Assembly (NCBI GenBank): GCA_944333055.1
Contig: CALVKT010000023.1
Span: 1 to 49,255 of the forward strand
Source: an uncultured Clostridia bacterium
GTDB lineage: Bacteria; Bacillota; Clostridia; Christensenellales; Aristaeellaceae
Direction: 5' to 3'
Length of the DNA: 49,255 nucleotides
Below, in pieces: positions 42,151-49,255 of the stretch (position 1 is the stretch's first letter; each line of letters opens with the position of its first letter). The translations under genes were made by a program, and so were the position numbers. The notes beneath the pieces are model-generated. The model made no database searches. It was not told where the DNA came from and saw only the letters and a program-made list of their open reading frames with translations.

Positions 42151-42960
42151 TCATTGCAGGGTGGCAAGCAGCTTGGCGGCCGTCTTGCTGGGATACAGCT
42201 CCGGCGCGAGCCTGGCGATCTTCTCCAGCAGCTTGACGGCCTCGCGGCGGTTGTTGTCGGCCAGATAGGCGCGGGCAATCCACAGGGAGATGGTGATCTT
42301 GTGCAGCTGCTGCGTGTTCTGCTGCACAAGCCGTTTGAGCAGCTCGACATCCACCTTGCCGGTGGTCAGGTAGGCGTAGCACTGCTCGTTGAGCTCGGTG
42401 TTGAAGACCATGCGCTTCTTTTCCGGCTTCGCCTTTTGCAGCGCTTCCAGCTGCGCCTTGAGGGCAAGCAGCTCGTCCAGATGGCGCTTGGCGCTTTCAA
42501 GGTCTTCCTTCTGCTCGGCACAGTAGCACAGGTTGCTCACCACGACAAAGCGGGCAAGCAAGTCGTTCTCCTTCTTCCTGCTGGGGACGGGGACGAAGGC
42601 TTCGAGCAGCGCGATCGCGTCGTCAAAGCGGCCCAGCGCGCAGTACGCATTGGAGATGTGCAGGCGCACGGACAGGGCGACGTTCGGGTTTTTGACGGTC
42701 AGCTTGAGCTTGGGTTCGTACTCGCGCAGGAACCCCTCGACGTCCAGCTGATTGTACAGCCGTGCGAGCAGCCGGCTGTTGTCGTTGGCGGCGTTCATGT
42801 AATGGCTGAGCATGATGACGGCCAGACCGATCATCGTCAGCAGCAGCAAAAACAGCGCATTGACCGCGGGGTTGAGCGTCATGTACACGCCGATGAGCAC
42901 GATGTAGCAGACGCTGATGAGCAACATTCTGTTTCGAATCTTGGGAAACAAGTGAATCAT
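42151..42960 (-). CDS. Membrane-anchored TPR-like protein
   Basis: 269 aa. Two adjacent membrane helices lie at the N-terminus (MLLISVCYIVLIGVYMTL and NALFLLLLTMIGLAVIML, ~residues 13-50). The remaining ~215 residues are helical, with TPR-like units such as SVRLHISNAYCALGRFDDAIALLEAF (in part, ~100), VSNLCYCAEQKEDLESAKRHL and SLWIARAYLADNNRREAVKLL (~230-250). It probably scaffolds protein complexes on the cytoplasmic side (inference). The ATG at 42960 follows AAGGAG. It has its own promoter and terminator. Confidence 0.8.
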   Translation of the reverse strand: MIHLFPKIRNRMLLISVCYIVLIGVYMTLNPAVNALFLLLLTMIGLAVIMLSHYMNAANDNSRLLARLYNQLDVEGFLREYEPKLKLTVKNPNVALSVRLHISNAYCALGRFDDAIALLEAFVPVPSRKKENDLLARFVVVSNLCYCAEQKEDLESAKRHLDELLALKAQLEALQKAKPEKKRMVFNTELNEQCYAYLTTGKVDVELLKRLVQQNTQQLHKITISLWIARAYLADNNRREAVKLLEKIARLAPELYPSKTAAKLLATLQ

Positions 42961-43001
42961 GGCCGTACACTCCTTGCTGATCATCCGAAAAGTATACGTA
43001 T

Positions 43002-43030
43002 AGTATATCTGCTCCATGGGAGAAAAGCAA
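43002..43030 (-). promoter_or_regulatory. Promoter of the TPR protein gene
   Basis: On the minus strand: TTGCTT (43030-43025), 17 bp, TATACT (43007-43002). The -10 region lies in an alternating GTATACGTATAGTATA stretch. Confidence 0.8.
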
Positions 43031-43109
43031 ACCTTTTTTATGATGCGCCTGCGCGGCGCGCGCAGGGGAGCGGCGGGACAGAAATACACCATATAAATGC
43101 GCTGTTATA

Positions 43110-43139
43110 TTGACAATGTAACGAATCGTATGTTACCAT
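43110..43139 (+). promoter_or_regulatory. Probable promoter of the glucosyltransferase-like gene
   Basis: TTGACA (43110-43115), 18 bp, TACCAT (43134-43139). It would give a very short leader. The surrounding sequence is AT-rich compared with the rest of the window. Confidence 0.55.
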
Positions 43140-43155
43140 TTGTCGCGAAGGGGGG

Positions 43156-44724
43156 ATGCGCGTGAGGGCCGAATGGATGCGCCTGCGGCGGTATGGGCGG
43201 GAGAATGCGCCGAAAATTGTCGCATTGGCGGTGGCTTTTCTGCTCGTGTGGTCGGGGTGGATCGGCTGTCAGAACCTGAGGATCGACACGGGCACGCGGA
43301 TATTGAATCCCCGATCGAGCATGGGCTGGCTGATATCCGGCAGGCAGGGCGGTATCCTGTTTGACCGGCTCTTTCATCAGCACTGGTTCAATCCGTATTT
43401 CTCGCAGCTTTTTGGCTATGCAGCGCTCTTCGCGGCGGCAGGGCTTCTGGGCTACGCCCTGAGCCGCTGGCGGCACGGCGAGGCGTGCTGGAGCGCCTAT
43501 GCGTTTGTGGGCGTCATCGCGCTGACTCATCCGATCATGGCGGAGGTGCTCTACTTCGACATGATGATGGACCACGTGGCGTGGGCGTATCTGCTCTGCG
43601 TGCCGGCCGTTTTTTGGACGTATGACGGCCTGTTGAACGGAAAAAAGCTCGCGCTGACGGGCGCGGTGCTCGCGCAGATCTGGGCGTTTTCAACGTATCA
43701 GGCGCTCGTGCCGGTGTACGTCTCCATCGCGATCATGGGCTATCTGCTGCTGTGCCGCAGGCAGATGCGCGAGGGCGGCGAGCCGCTCCGCCATCCCTGC
43801 GCGCTGCCGTTTCAGGTGTTTGGCATCTTCCTCGTGGCGATGGCCATCAACACGGCCGTGACGCAGCGCTGGTTTTCGGGCGGCGGCTATGTCGAAAACA
43901 TGATCCTCTGGAAGAGCATGGAAGCCAGCTGGTGCATCCAGACCGTCCGCGAATACGTCATCCAGGGCTTTACCGGCCGGGATTCCATCTTTTACAGCGC
44001 GGCATATGGCATTTTTGCGGTAGGCGCGGTGGCCTGTGCGGCGGCGGAAGCCGTGCGCGGCGGCAGGCGGGCGGCAGGTGCGCTGTATCTGCTGTCCGCC
44101 GTCACGCTGCAGATCACGCCGTTTCTGCTGGGCTTCCTTCAGGGCGCGCATCCTGCGATCCGCGCGCAGATGGCCTATCCGCTGGTGATGGCATTTGACG
44201 GGCTGTATCTGCTGGATGCGCTGGGGGACAGGCGCGCGATGTGCGCTGCGGCAGGGCTGGCGGTGTGCGCCGCCGCCTTCATGCAGATTCAGACGACGGA
44301 GCGCCTGATCTACACGGACAACGTCCGCTCAGCGCAGGATGTGCGCGCGCTGCACGCGATCATGGCGGACGTGCAGCGCGTGAGCGACACGCCCAAGCCG
44401 CTGGCCTTCGTGGGCACGCTGGATGCGCCGCTGGATCCCACCTGCGTCAAGGGGGAGATGATCGGCGCGTCGATCCTCAACTGGGACGTGCTGGTCGAGC
44501 CGAAGTTCATGTTCTCGACGAACCGGATCGTGGAGGGGATCCGTGTGCTGGGCTATCCCTATGAGCGCTGCCGGAGCGAGGAAGACCTGCTCAACGCCCG
44601 CCTTCTGGCGCTGGAGATGCCCGCCTATCCGCAGGAGGGCAGCGTGGCAGACGCGGGCAGTGTGATCGTCGTCAAGCTCTCGGAGGATCCGTGGGCGTAC
44701 AGGCTGCAAAGGGAAGAAAACTGA
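43156..44724 (+). CDS. Glucosyltransferase-domain membrane protein (GtrII-like)
   Basis: 522 aa. Around ten membrane segments cover residues ~18-385, followed by a soluble C-terminal part (~390-522). The region LNPRSSMGWLISGRQGG-RLFHQHWFNPYFSQLFGY (in part, ~50-90) and the HPIMAEVLYFD block (~129) match the Glucos_trans_II family, whose members add sugars from a lipid-linked donor to surface polysaccharides. No other glycan genes are near, so the target is unknown. The ATG at 43156 touches the GGGGGG ribosome binding site; a GTG at 43162 has better spacing and may be the true start. No U-rich terminator follows, only a GC hairpin. Confidence 0.8.
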   Translation: MRVRAEWMRLRRYGRENAPKIVALAVAFLLVWSGWIGCQNLRIDTGTRILNPRSSMGWLISGRQGGILFDRLFHQHWFNPYFSQLFGYAALFAAAGLLGYALSRWRHGEACWSAYAFVGVIALTHPIMAEVLYFDMMMDHVAWAYLLCVPAVFWTYDGLLNGKKLALTGAVLAQIWAFSTYQALVPVYVSIAIMGYLLLCRRQMREGGEPLRHPCALPFQVFGIFLVAMAINTAVTQRWFSGGGYVENMILWKSMEASWCIQTVREYVIQGFTGRDSIFYSAAYGIFAVGAVACAAAEAVRGGRRAAGALYLLSAVTLQITPFLLGFLQGAHPAIRAQMAYPLVMAFDGLYLLDALGDRRAMCAAAGLAVCAAAFMQIQTTERLIYTDNVRSAQDVRALHAIMADVQRVSDTPKPLAFVGTLDAPLDPTCVKGEMIGASILNWDVLVEPKFMFSTNRIVEGIRVLGYPYERCRSEEDLLNARLLALEMPAYPQEGSVADAGSVIVVKLSEDPWAYRLQREEN

Positions 44725-44738
44725 TCCGTCATATGATC

Positions 44739-44773
44739 GCGCGCCGCCAGGCTGTATAGGCCGGGCGGCGCGC
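44739..44773 (+). repeat. GC-rich inverted repeat
   Basis: GCGCGCCGCC (44739-44748) and GGCGGCGCGC (44764-44773), 10 bp. No T tract follows on the plus strand, so termination would be weak. Confidence 0.6.
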
Positions 44774-44823
44774 CTGCGCGCAGAAAAAAATACAAAACCG
44801 GGGTGGCCGATCGCGGCTGTGTA

Positions 44824-44832
44824 TGTTATAAT
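44824..44832 (+). promoter_or_regulatory. Extended -10 promoter of the GntR gene
   Basis: TGTTATAAT, that is TG at the extended -10 position followed by a perfect TATAAT (44827-44832). No good -35 box is present at 17 bp. Confidence 0.6.
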
Positions 44833-44887
44833 TAAAGGAAAGCCGCTGCGCGAGAGCGGCATGCAAACAAAGGATGGGCGGGACGAG

Positions 44888-45577
44888 ATGCGGATTGAAG
44901 AGAGACAACGGTGCGAAACGGCGCGGGACTATGCGCTGCGCATGCTCAAGGGCAACATCGTGGCCATGGAACTGCTGCCGGGCGCGATGGTCAGCGAAAA
45001 TGAATTGGCTGCGCAGCTGGGCCTCAGCCGCACGCCGGTGCGCGAGGCGCTCATGGATCTGGTCAAGTGCCGCATGGTGGACGTGCTGCCCCAGCGCGGC
45101 AGCCGCATCGCGCTGATCGACTACGAGCTGGTGGAGGAGGCGCGCTTCGCCCGGCAGGTGCTGGAGGTGGCGATCCTCGACTCGGTCTGCGCGCGCATCA
45201 CGGCGGAGGACATCGCGCAGCTGCGTCAGAACGTGCGCATGCAGGCGATGGCGCTGGAGCCGGGCATGGACGAGACGCTTGACATGATGGCGCTGGACGA
45301 CGCGTTTCACCGGTCGCTCTTTGCCATCGCGCGCAAGGAGAACACCTATGAGATGCTCTGCGGCATGACGCTGCACTTTGACCGCGTGCGCCATCTGGCG
45401 TTGAGCGTCGTGAAGGACAGCCGGATCATCGAGGATCACCGCGCGATCTGCGATGCGCTCGCCGCGCGCGACGCCGCGCAGGCCAAGGCGATCATGGACA
45501 CGCATTTGCAGCGGGTGAACGTGGATGAGGCGGCCATTCGCCTCGCCTATCCGCAGTATATCAAGACGAAGGACTGA
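44888..45577 (+). CDS. GntR family transcriptional regulator, FCD type
   Basis: 229 aa. The N-terminal winged helix (~residues 10-75) has SENELAAQLGLSRTPVREAL, the exact GntR recognition-helix pattern. The FCD ligand domain (~85-210) has DDAFHRSLFAIA and DHRAICDALAARDAAQAKAIM, with Asp and His positions suited to metal binding. FCD regulators respond to small carboxylates or sugars acids and often control the next genes. The serine hydrolase gene begins 4 nt downstream, so the pair is one operon. ATG 44888 gives a normal N-terminus; an ATG at 44861 is possible. Confidence 0.92.
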   Translation: MRIEERQRCETARDYALRMLKGNIVAMELLPGAMVSENELAAQLGLSRTPVREALMDLVKCRMVDVLPQRGSRIALIDYELVEEARFARQVLEVAILDSVCARITAEDIAQLRQNVRMQAMALEPGMDETLDMMALDDAFHRSLFAIARKENTYEMLCGMTLHFDRVRHLALSVVKDSRIIEDHRAICDALAARDAAQAKAIMDTHLQRVNVDEAAIRLAYPQYIKTKD

Positions 45578-45581
45578 GCAG

Positions 45582-46739
45582 ATGAAGATCATTCGTGGAT
45601 TGGCGCTGCTGACGGCGCTGCTCGTGCTGCTGTGTACGGCGGCGCTGGCGCAGGACATGGACGCGCGCGTGGACGAGGTGTTTCGCGCGTGCAAAACGGT
45701 GGGCGGCGCGTTCGTGATCGCCCAGCACGGGGAGATCGTCTACGAGCGCTACTACGGCGAGCAGCAGAAGACGACGCACGTGCCGGTCAGCGAGAACACG
45801 TATTTCCGCTGCGCCTCCGTGACCAAGCTGGTGACGGGCATCGGCCTGATGAAGATGATGGACGAGGGGCTGCTGCATCCCGACACGGACATCAGCGAAT
45901 ACCTCGGCTACACCGTGCGCAACAAGCGCTACATGGACACGCCCATCACGCTGCGCATGCTGATGTCGCACACGGCGGGCCTCGTGGAAAACAACTCCTT
46001 CGCCCGCAAGTCGAGCATCCTCTCGGACATGCTCGACGTGAACAAGAAGGCGAGCGCGAATTTCAAGAAGGACGTGCGGCCCGGCACCGAATACGCATAT
46101 TCCAACTTCGGCGCGGGCATCACCGGGGCGATCGTGGAGGCCGTGACCGGCAAGGACGTCTCCACCTACATGCGGGACACGCTCTTCGCGCCGCTGGGCA
46201 TCGACGCGGCGTACAGCGCCACGCAGCTCGCCGACCCGCAGGACATCGCCGCCACGTATGAAAAGGACGGCTCGCTCTACGCCGCGCCGTCCTACATGCT
46301 GCGCCAGCCGTATCTGGAGGAAGCCTCGCCGGACACGCATTACCGCACGACCATCGGCAGCCTGCTCATCCGCCCGCGCGATCTGGCAAAGCTGGGCGTT
46401 GTCATCTGCGGCGACGGCACGGTGGACGGCGTGCGCGTGCTCAGCGAGGAGAGCGTGCAGGCCATGCGAAGCGAGCACGGCGAGGACGGCATCACGCCCG
46501 ATTCGCCCTACACGTTCTTCACCATCCGTCAGGACACGCTCTTTGAGGGCCGCCGCGTGTACGGCCATCAGGGCACGGACGAGGGCATCGTGTGCAACCT
46601 CTACGTGGAGCCGGAGAGCGAGCTGGTGATCGTGGTGATGACCAACGGCTGCAAGACGAACCGCGACGACGGCATCATGCGCATCACGCGCCGCCTGGCC
46701 GCCATCGCCGAAGAGGTGTACCTCGGAAATGTGGAGTGA
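45582..46739 (+). CDS. Secreted serine hydrolase (beta-lactamase/penicillin-binding-protein family)
   Basis: 385 aa. A signal peptide (MKIIRGLALLTALLVLLCTAALA) is cleaved near residue 24. The class C-like triad is present: SVTK (~77-80, nucleophile Ser and Lys), YSN (~172-174) and HQG (~327-329). The family covers esterases, D-aminopeptidases and beta-lactamase-like enzymes that act outside the cell, so drug resistance cannot be inferred. It directly follows the GntR regulator with 4 nt between them and almost no own ribosome binding site, suggesting translational coupling. Confidence 0.9.
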   Translation: MKIIRGLALLTALLVLLCTAALAQDMDARVDEVFRACKTVGGAFVIAQHGEIVYERYYGEQQKTTHVPVSENTYFRCASVTKLVTGIGLMKMMDEGLLHPDTDISEYLGYTVRNKRYMDTPITLRMLMSHTAGLVENNSFARKSSILSDMLDVNKKASANFKKDVRPGTEYAYSNFGAGITGAIVEAVTGKDVSTYMRDTLFAPLGIDAAYSATQLADPQDIAATYEKDGSLYAAPSYMLRQPYLEEASPDTHYRTTIGSLLIRPRDLAKLGVVICGDGTVDGVRVLSEESVQAMRSEHGEDGITPDSPYTFFTIRQDTLFEGRRVYGHQGTDEGIVCNLYVEPESELVIVVMTNGCKTNRDDGIMRITRRLAAIAEEVYLGNVE

Positions 46740-46773
46740 ACATATCCACAGCAGCGAATTGAACGCATAAAAG

Positions 46774-46836
46774 TGGAGCATATCCTCTCCAAATGCGGCG
46801 CCGTGCCGCGCCCGGTGGAGGATACGCTCCATTTTT
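46774..46836 (+). terminator. Long-stem terminator after the serine hydrolase gene
   Basis: TGGAGC-(A)-TATCCTC (46774-46787) pairs with GAGGATA-(C)-GCTCCA (46818-46831), with an internal GC-rich hairpin, and is followed by TTTTT. It also borders the 3' end of the convergent YitT gene. Confidence 0.75.
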
Positions 46837-47431
46837 ATGCGGTTTTGAAGGGGATGCGCTGCATCAGTCCGACGATCTGGCCGGAGAGCACAACCGTCAG
46901 CAGCGAGCAGAAAAGCTGCGAGGGCGACAGATAGCTGACGCTCAGCGCCAGCACGATCAGATCGCTGGCCAGATAGATGCGCTCAATGGGCTGGTGAAGC
47001 ACCTTGCCCAGCGTCATGGCCAGCGCGTCGTCGCCGCCGGGCGCGCCGCCCGCGCGCACGCTCAGCCCCACGCTCACGCCCACAAACAGCGCGCCGACGA
47101 TGGCCGCGAGCAGCGGCATGTTCGCCAGCTGCGGCCAGAACGGCGGGAACTGCTCGAAGACGGCGTAGAACAGCGAGAAGCTGCTGCTGGCGATGACGGA
47201 GTAGAACAGAAACGAGGCGCCCAGCGTCTTAAAGCCGAAAAAATAACACGCTACGTTGAGCAGCAGCGCGGAGAGCGACGGGGAAATGCCCAGCCAGTGT
47301 TCAAGCAGGAGTGTCAGGCCCAGAATGCCGCCCTCCGTCACGCCGGAGAAGGCATGGACATTGTACAGGCCGAAGGAGAGCAGCGCGCCGCCCACGATGG
47401 CCAATGCGCAGGACCTCCAGGAAATACGCAA
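46835..47431 (-). CDS. YitT family membrane protein (short form)
   Basis: 198 aa with five to six membrane segments. The family block AFSGVTEGGILGLTLLLEHW (~27-46) and LLLNVACYFFGFKTLG (~56-71), and later GGAPGGDDALAMTLGK (~128-143), are YitT hallmarks. The C-terminal cytoplasmic DUF2179 domain of full-length YitT proteins is missing, a known short form. Function unknown; a membrane transporter is suspected. The start is a TTG at 47431, preceded by AGGAAAGGA; no ATG is available nearby. It has a perfect promoter. Confidence 0.87.
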   Translation of the reverse strand: MRISWRSCALAIVGGALLSFGLYNVHAFSGVTEGGILGLTLLLEHWLGISPSLSALLLNVACYFFGFKTLGASFLFYSVIASSSFSLFYAVFEQFPPFWPQLANMPLLAAIVGALFVGVSVGLSVRAGGAPGGDDALAMTLGKVLHQPIERIYLASDLIVLALSVSYLSPSQLFCSLLTVVLSGQIVGLMQRIPFKTA

Positions 47432-47463
47432 AATAACAGATCCTTTCCTGAAATTATAAATAT

Positions 47464-47492
47464 ATTATAATGGAGGCAGGCCGTTTTGTCAA
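47464..47492 (-). promoter_or_regulatory. Consensus promoter of the YitT gene
   Basis: On the minus strand: TTGACA (47492-47487), 17 bp, TATAAT (47469-47464). Confidence 0.9.
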
Positions 47493-47606
47493 GCGGGGGA
47501 ACATGCGCGAAAGTGGCGCGCATGTGGAGGGATGAGGGAGGATTGGACGTTGATTTGAATGGATCGTGGAGATACGATGGAGGAGCGATGCGGGCGCACC
47601 GGCGCG

Positions 47607-47635
47607 TTGTGGTTTTTGCCGATCTGTGGTACAAT
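47607..47635 (+). promoter_or_regulatory. Promoter of the aminopeptidase gene
   Basis: TTGTGG (47607-47612), 17 bp, TACAAT (47630-47635). Confidence 0.78.
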
Positions 47636-47665
47636 ACAGGCAGCAAAACAAAAGGAGCGGGGAAT

Positions 47666-48904
47666 ATGAACCGATATGAACTGCGCCGCCGGGCGGTGCT
47701 GGAGCAAATGGAGCCGGGGAGCCTGCTGGTGCTCTACAGCGGCGAGGCCGTTCCGCAGAGCCTGGACGAGTGCCATCCGTTTGAAGCGAATCATCACTTT
47801 TTCTATCTGACCGGGCTGCGCCGGGAGAACATGGCGCTGGTGCTCAGCCGCAGCCGCAGCCAGGATCAGACGCTGCTGTTCATCGAGGAGCCCGTGCCCG
47901 CGATGGAGCGCTGGACGGGCCGCCGCGTGACGAAGGACGAGGCGAAGGCCATCAGCGGCGTCGAAGACGTGCGCTACATCGACAGCCTGCCGGGCGCGCT
48001 CAGCCGCATGGCCAACCGCGAGGTGGTGGCCGCCGCGTACTTTGACTGCTACCGCAACGCCATCACCGACGTGGACAGCTACAACATGGCCAAAGCGCGC
48101 GCCTTTGCGCAGGCGTATCCGACGGTGACGCTCAAAAACGCGCATCCGCTGCTCGCCGCGATGCGCATGGTCAAGGACGAGGAGGAGGTCGCCTGCATCT
48201 GCGAGGCGATCGAGGCGACCGACGCGGGCCTGCGCCGCATCCTCGCCACGCTTGCGCCGGGCCAGATGGAATACGAGGCGCAGGCGGCGTTTGAGTGCGC
48301 GATCCGCTGCCGGGGCGCGGAGGGCACGGCGTTCGCCACGATTGCGGGCAGCGGCCTCAACGGCTGCATGCTTCACTACGACACCAACGACTGCCGCATG
48401 GAGGACGGAACGCTGCTGCTGCTGGATCTGGGCGCGAAGGTGAAGGGCTATTGCGCGGATATCACGCGCACCTATCCCGTCAGCGGACGGTTCACGCCGC
48501 GCCAGAAGGCGATCTACGACATCGTGCTGCGCGCCAACCGGGCCGTCGCGCAGGCCGCGCGTCCGGGCATGACGCTCAAGGCGCTCAACGAGATCTGCAA
48601 GCAGGTGCTCGCCGAGGGACTCATGCAGCTGGGCAAGATCGACGCGCCGGAGCAGATCGGCACGTATTACATGCACGGCGTCTCCCACCACCTGGGGCTG
48701 GATACGCACGACGCGATCACCCACGACGAGGAGCCGCTCGCGCCCGGCATGGTGATCACCGACGAGCCGGGCCTGTACATCGACGAAGAGGCGATCGGCA
48801 TCCGCATCGAGGACGACCTGCTCATCACGCAGGACGGCTGCCGGGTGCTTTCCGAGCAGGTGCCGCGCACGACACAGGAGATCGAAGCGCTGATGGCGCG
48901 ATGA
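47666..48904 (+). CDS. pepP: Xaa-Pro aminopeptidase (M24 family)
   Basis: 412 aa. The N-terminal creatinase-like domain (~1-165) includes HPFEANHHFFYLTGL. The pita-bread domain carries the metal ligands in order: Asp in LLLDLGAKVKGYCADITRTY (~252-272, two Asp), His in HGVSHHLGLDTHD (~335-347), Glu in MVITDEPGLYID (~361) and Glu in GIRIEDDLLIT (~378). It removes N-terminal residues from peptides with Pro in position two, using two Mn ions. The ATG at 47666 follows AAAGGAGCGGGG. ispE follows after 16 nt, probably in the same transcript. Confidence 0.94.
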   Translation: MNRYELRRRAVLEQMEPGSLLVLYSGEAVPQSLDECHPFEANHHFFYLTGLRRENMALVLSRSRSQDQTLLFIEEPVPAMERWTGRRVTKDEAKAISGVEDVRYIDSLPGALSRMANREVVAAAYFDCYRNAITDVDSYNMAKARAFAQAYPTVTLKNAHPLLAAMRMVKDEEEVACICEAIEATDAGLRRILATLAPGQMEYEAQAAFECAIRCRGAEGTAFATIAGSGLNGCMLHYDTNDCRMEDGTLLLLDLGAKVKGYCADITRTYPVSGRFTPRQKAIYDIVLRANRAVAQAARPGMTLKALNEICKQVLAEGLMQLGKIDAPEQIGTYYMHGVSHHLGLDTHDAITHDEEPLAPGMVITDEPGLYIDEEAIGIRIEDDLLITQDGCRVLSEQVPRTTQEIEALMAR

Positions 48905-48920
48905 GCGAGGGGACGAGACG

Positions 48921-49255
48921 ATGAAGCTGAAGATACAGGCGCGGGCCAAGATCAACTGGACGCTCGACGTGGTGGGCGTGCTGCCCAACGGCTATCACGA
49001 TCTGGATATGCTGATGCAGTCGGTCACGCTCTGCGACCAGATGACGATGGAGGACGCGGAGGCGCTGACGCTCAGCGTGCGCGCGGGCGGCTGCTATGTG
49101 CCCGCGGACGGGAACAACCTCGTGCTGCGCGCGGCGCGCGCGCTGCAGGCGCACACGGGGTGCACGAAGGGCGCGCAGATGACGCTGCGCAAGTACACCC
49201 CCGACGCGGCGGGCATGGGCGGGGGCAGCAGCGACGCGGCGGCCGCGCTCAGGGG
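48921..49255 (+). CDS. ispE: 4-diphosphocytidyl-2-C-methyl-D-erythritol kinase (3'-partial)
   Basis: The first ~111 residues of a ~285-residue GHMP kinase. ARAKINWTLDVVG (~8-20) and NGYHDLDMLMQSV are the IspE N-terminal motif, and AGMGGGSSDAAAAL (~97-110) is the GHMP ATP-binding glycine loop. IspE phosphorylates CDP-methylerythritol in the non-mevalonate isoprenoid pathway. The ATG at 48921 has GAGGGGACGAG upstream. The gene runs off the window. Confidence 0.93.
   Translation, partial: MKLKIQARAKINWTLDVVGVLPNGYHDLDMLMQSVTLCDQMTMEDAEALTLSVRAGGCYVPADGNNLVLRAARALQAHTGCTKGAQMTLRKYTPDAAGMGGGSSDAAAALR

Noticed and set aside
45582-46739. Antibiotic-resistance beta-lactamase
   Set aside because: The SxxK/YSN fold is shared with many esterases and peptidases; nothing specific to beta-lactam hydrolysis is visible.

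Overview
This window is a GC-rich chromosomal segment that reads as core genome of a Gram-positive, probably spore-forming member of the Clostridia (Bacillota). The evidence is gene order and content: yqfC-yqfD-phoH-pgpH(yqfF)-ybeY-cdd-era, trmH-type methylase-plsX-acpP-rnc-smc-ftsY, a CotH-family spore-coat kinase homologue, a 2-hydroxyacyl-CoA dehydratase activase system typical of strict anaerobes, AGGAGG-type ribosome binding sites and many sigma-A type promoters with 17-bp spacers. Species cannot be named from the sequence. I see no phage, transposase, CRISPR array or rRNA.

Layout. 1-4.0 kb: end of a U32 peptidase-family RNA hydroxylation protein (TrhP-like), recD2 and comF. 4.03-4.6 kb: a strong promoter, a ~220-nt highly structured RNA that matches the raiA-motif ncRNA by position (just after comF), size and long closing helix, then a small double zinc-ribbon protein. 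4.7-10.1 kb: a MacAB/YknXYZ-like efflux operon with two different adaptor proteins around one ABC ATPase/permease pair. 10.1-16.9 kb: tRNA-Gly, a decayed metallo-beta-lactamase gene, a CmpB-family membrane protein, a secreted SH3b protein, an AEC transporter, a CotH kinase, and an orphan response-regulator-like protein with no output domain. 16.9-23.4 kb: the yqfC-to-era cluster. 23.4-26.4 kb: a hairpin-rich untranslated stretch, two secreted SH3b proteins, and an orphan promoter-to-terminator transcript of about 275 nt. 26.4-30.7 kb (minus strand): an acyl-CoA dehydratase activase and its HgdB-like partner, usually one giant protein, here two overlapping genes.

31-40 kb: a long plus-strand operon for lipid, RNA and chromosome functions (methyltransferase, plsX, acpP, rnc, smc, ftsY, a small membrane protein, dusB). 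40-49.3 kb: ketopantoate reductase-like and cyclase-family genes, tRNA-Lys (minus), a TPR membrane protein (minus), a glucosyltransferase-like membrane protein, a GntR/FCD regulator with a serine hydrolase, a YitT membrane protein (minus), an Xaa-Pro aminopeptidase and the beginning of ispE. The strongest unusual signals are the three non-coding structured regions (4.07-4.29, 23.37-23.62 and 26.10-26.37 kb), the double-adaptor efflux operon, the output-less regulator and the internally deleted metallo-beta-lactamase gene.
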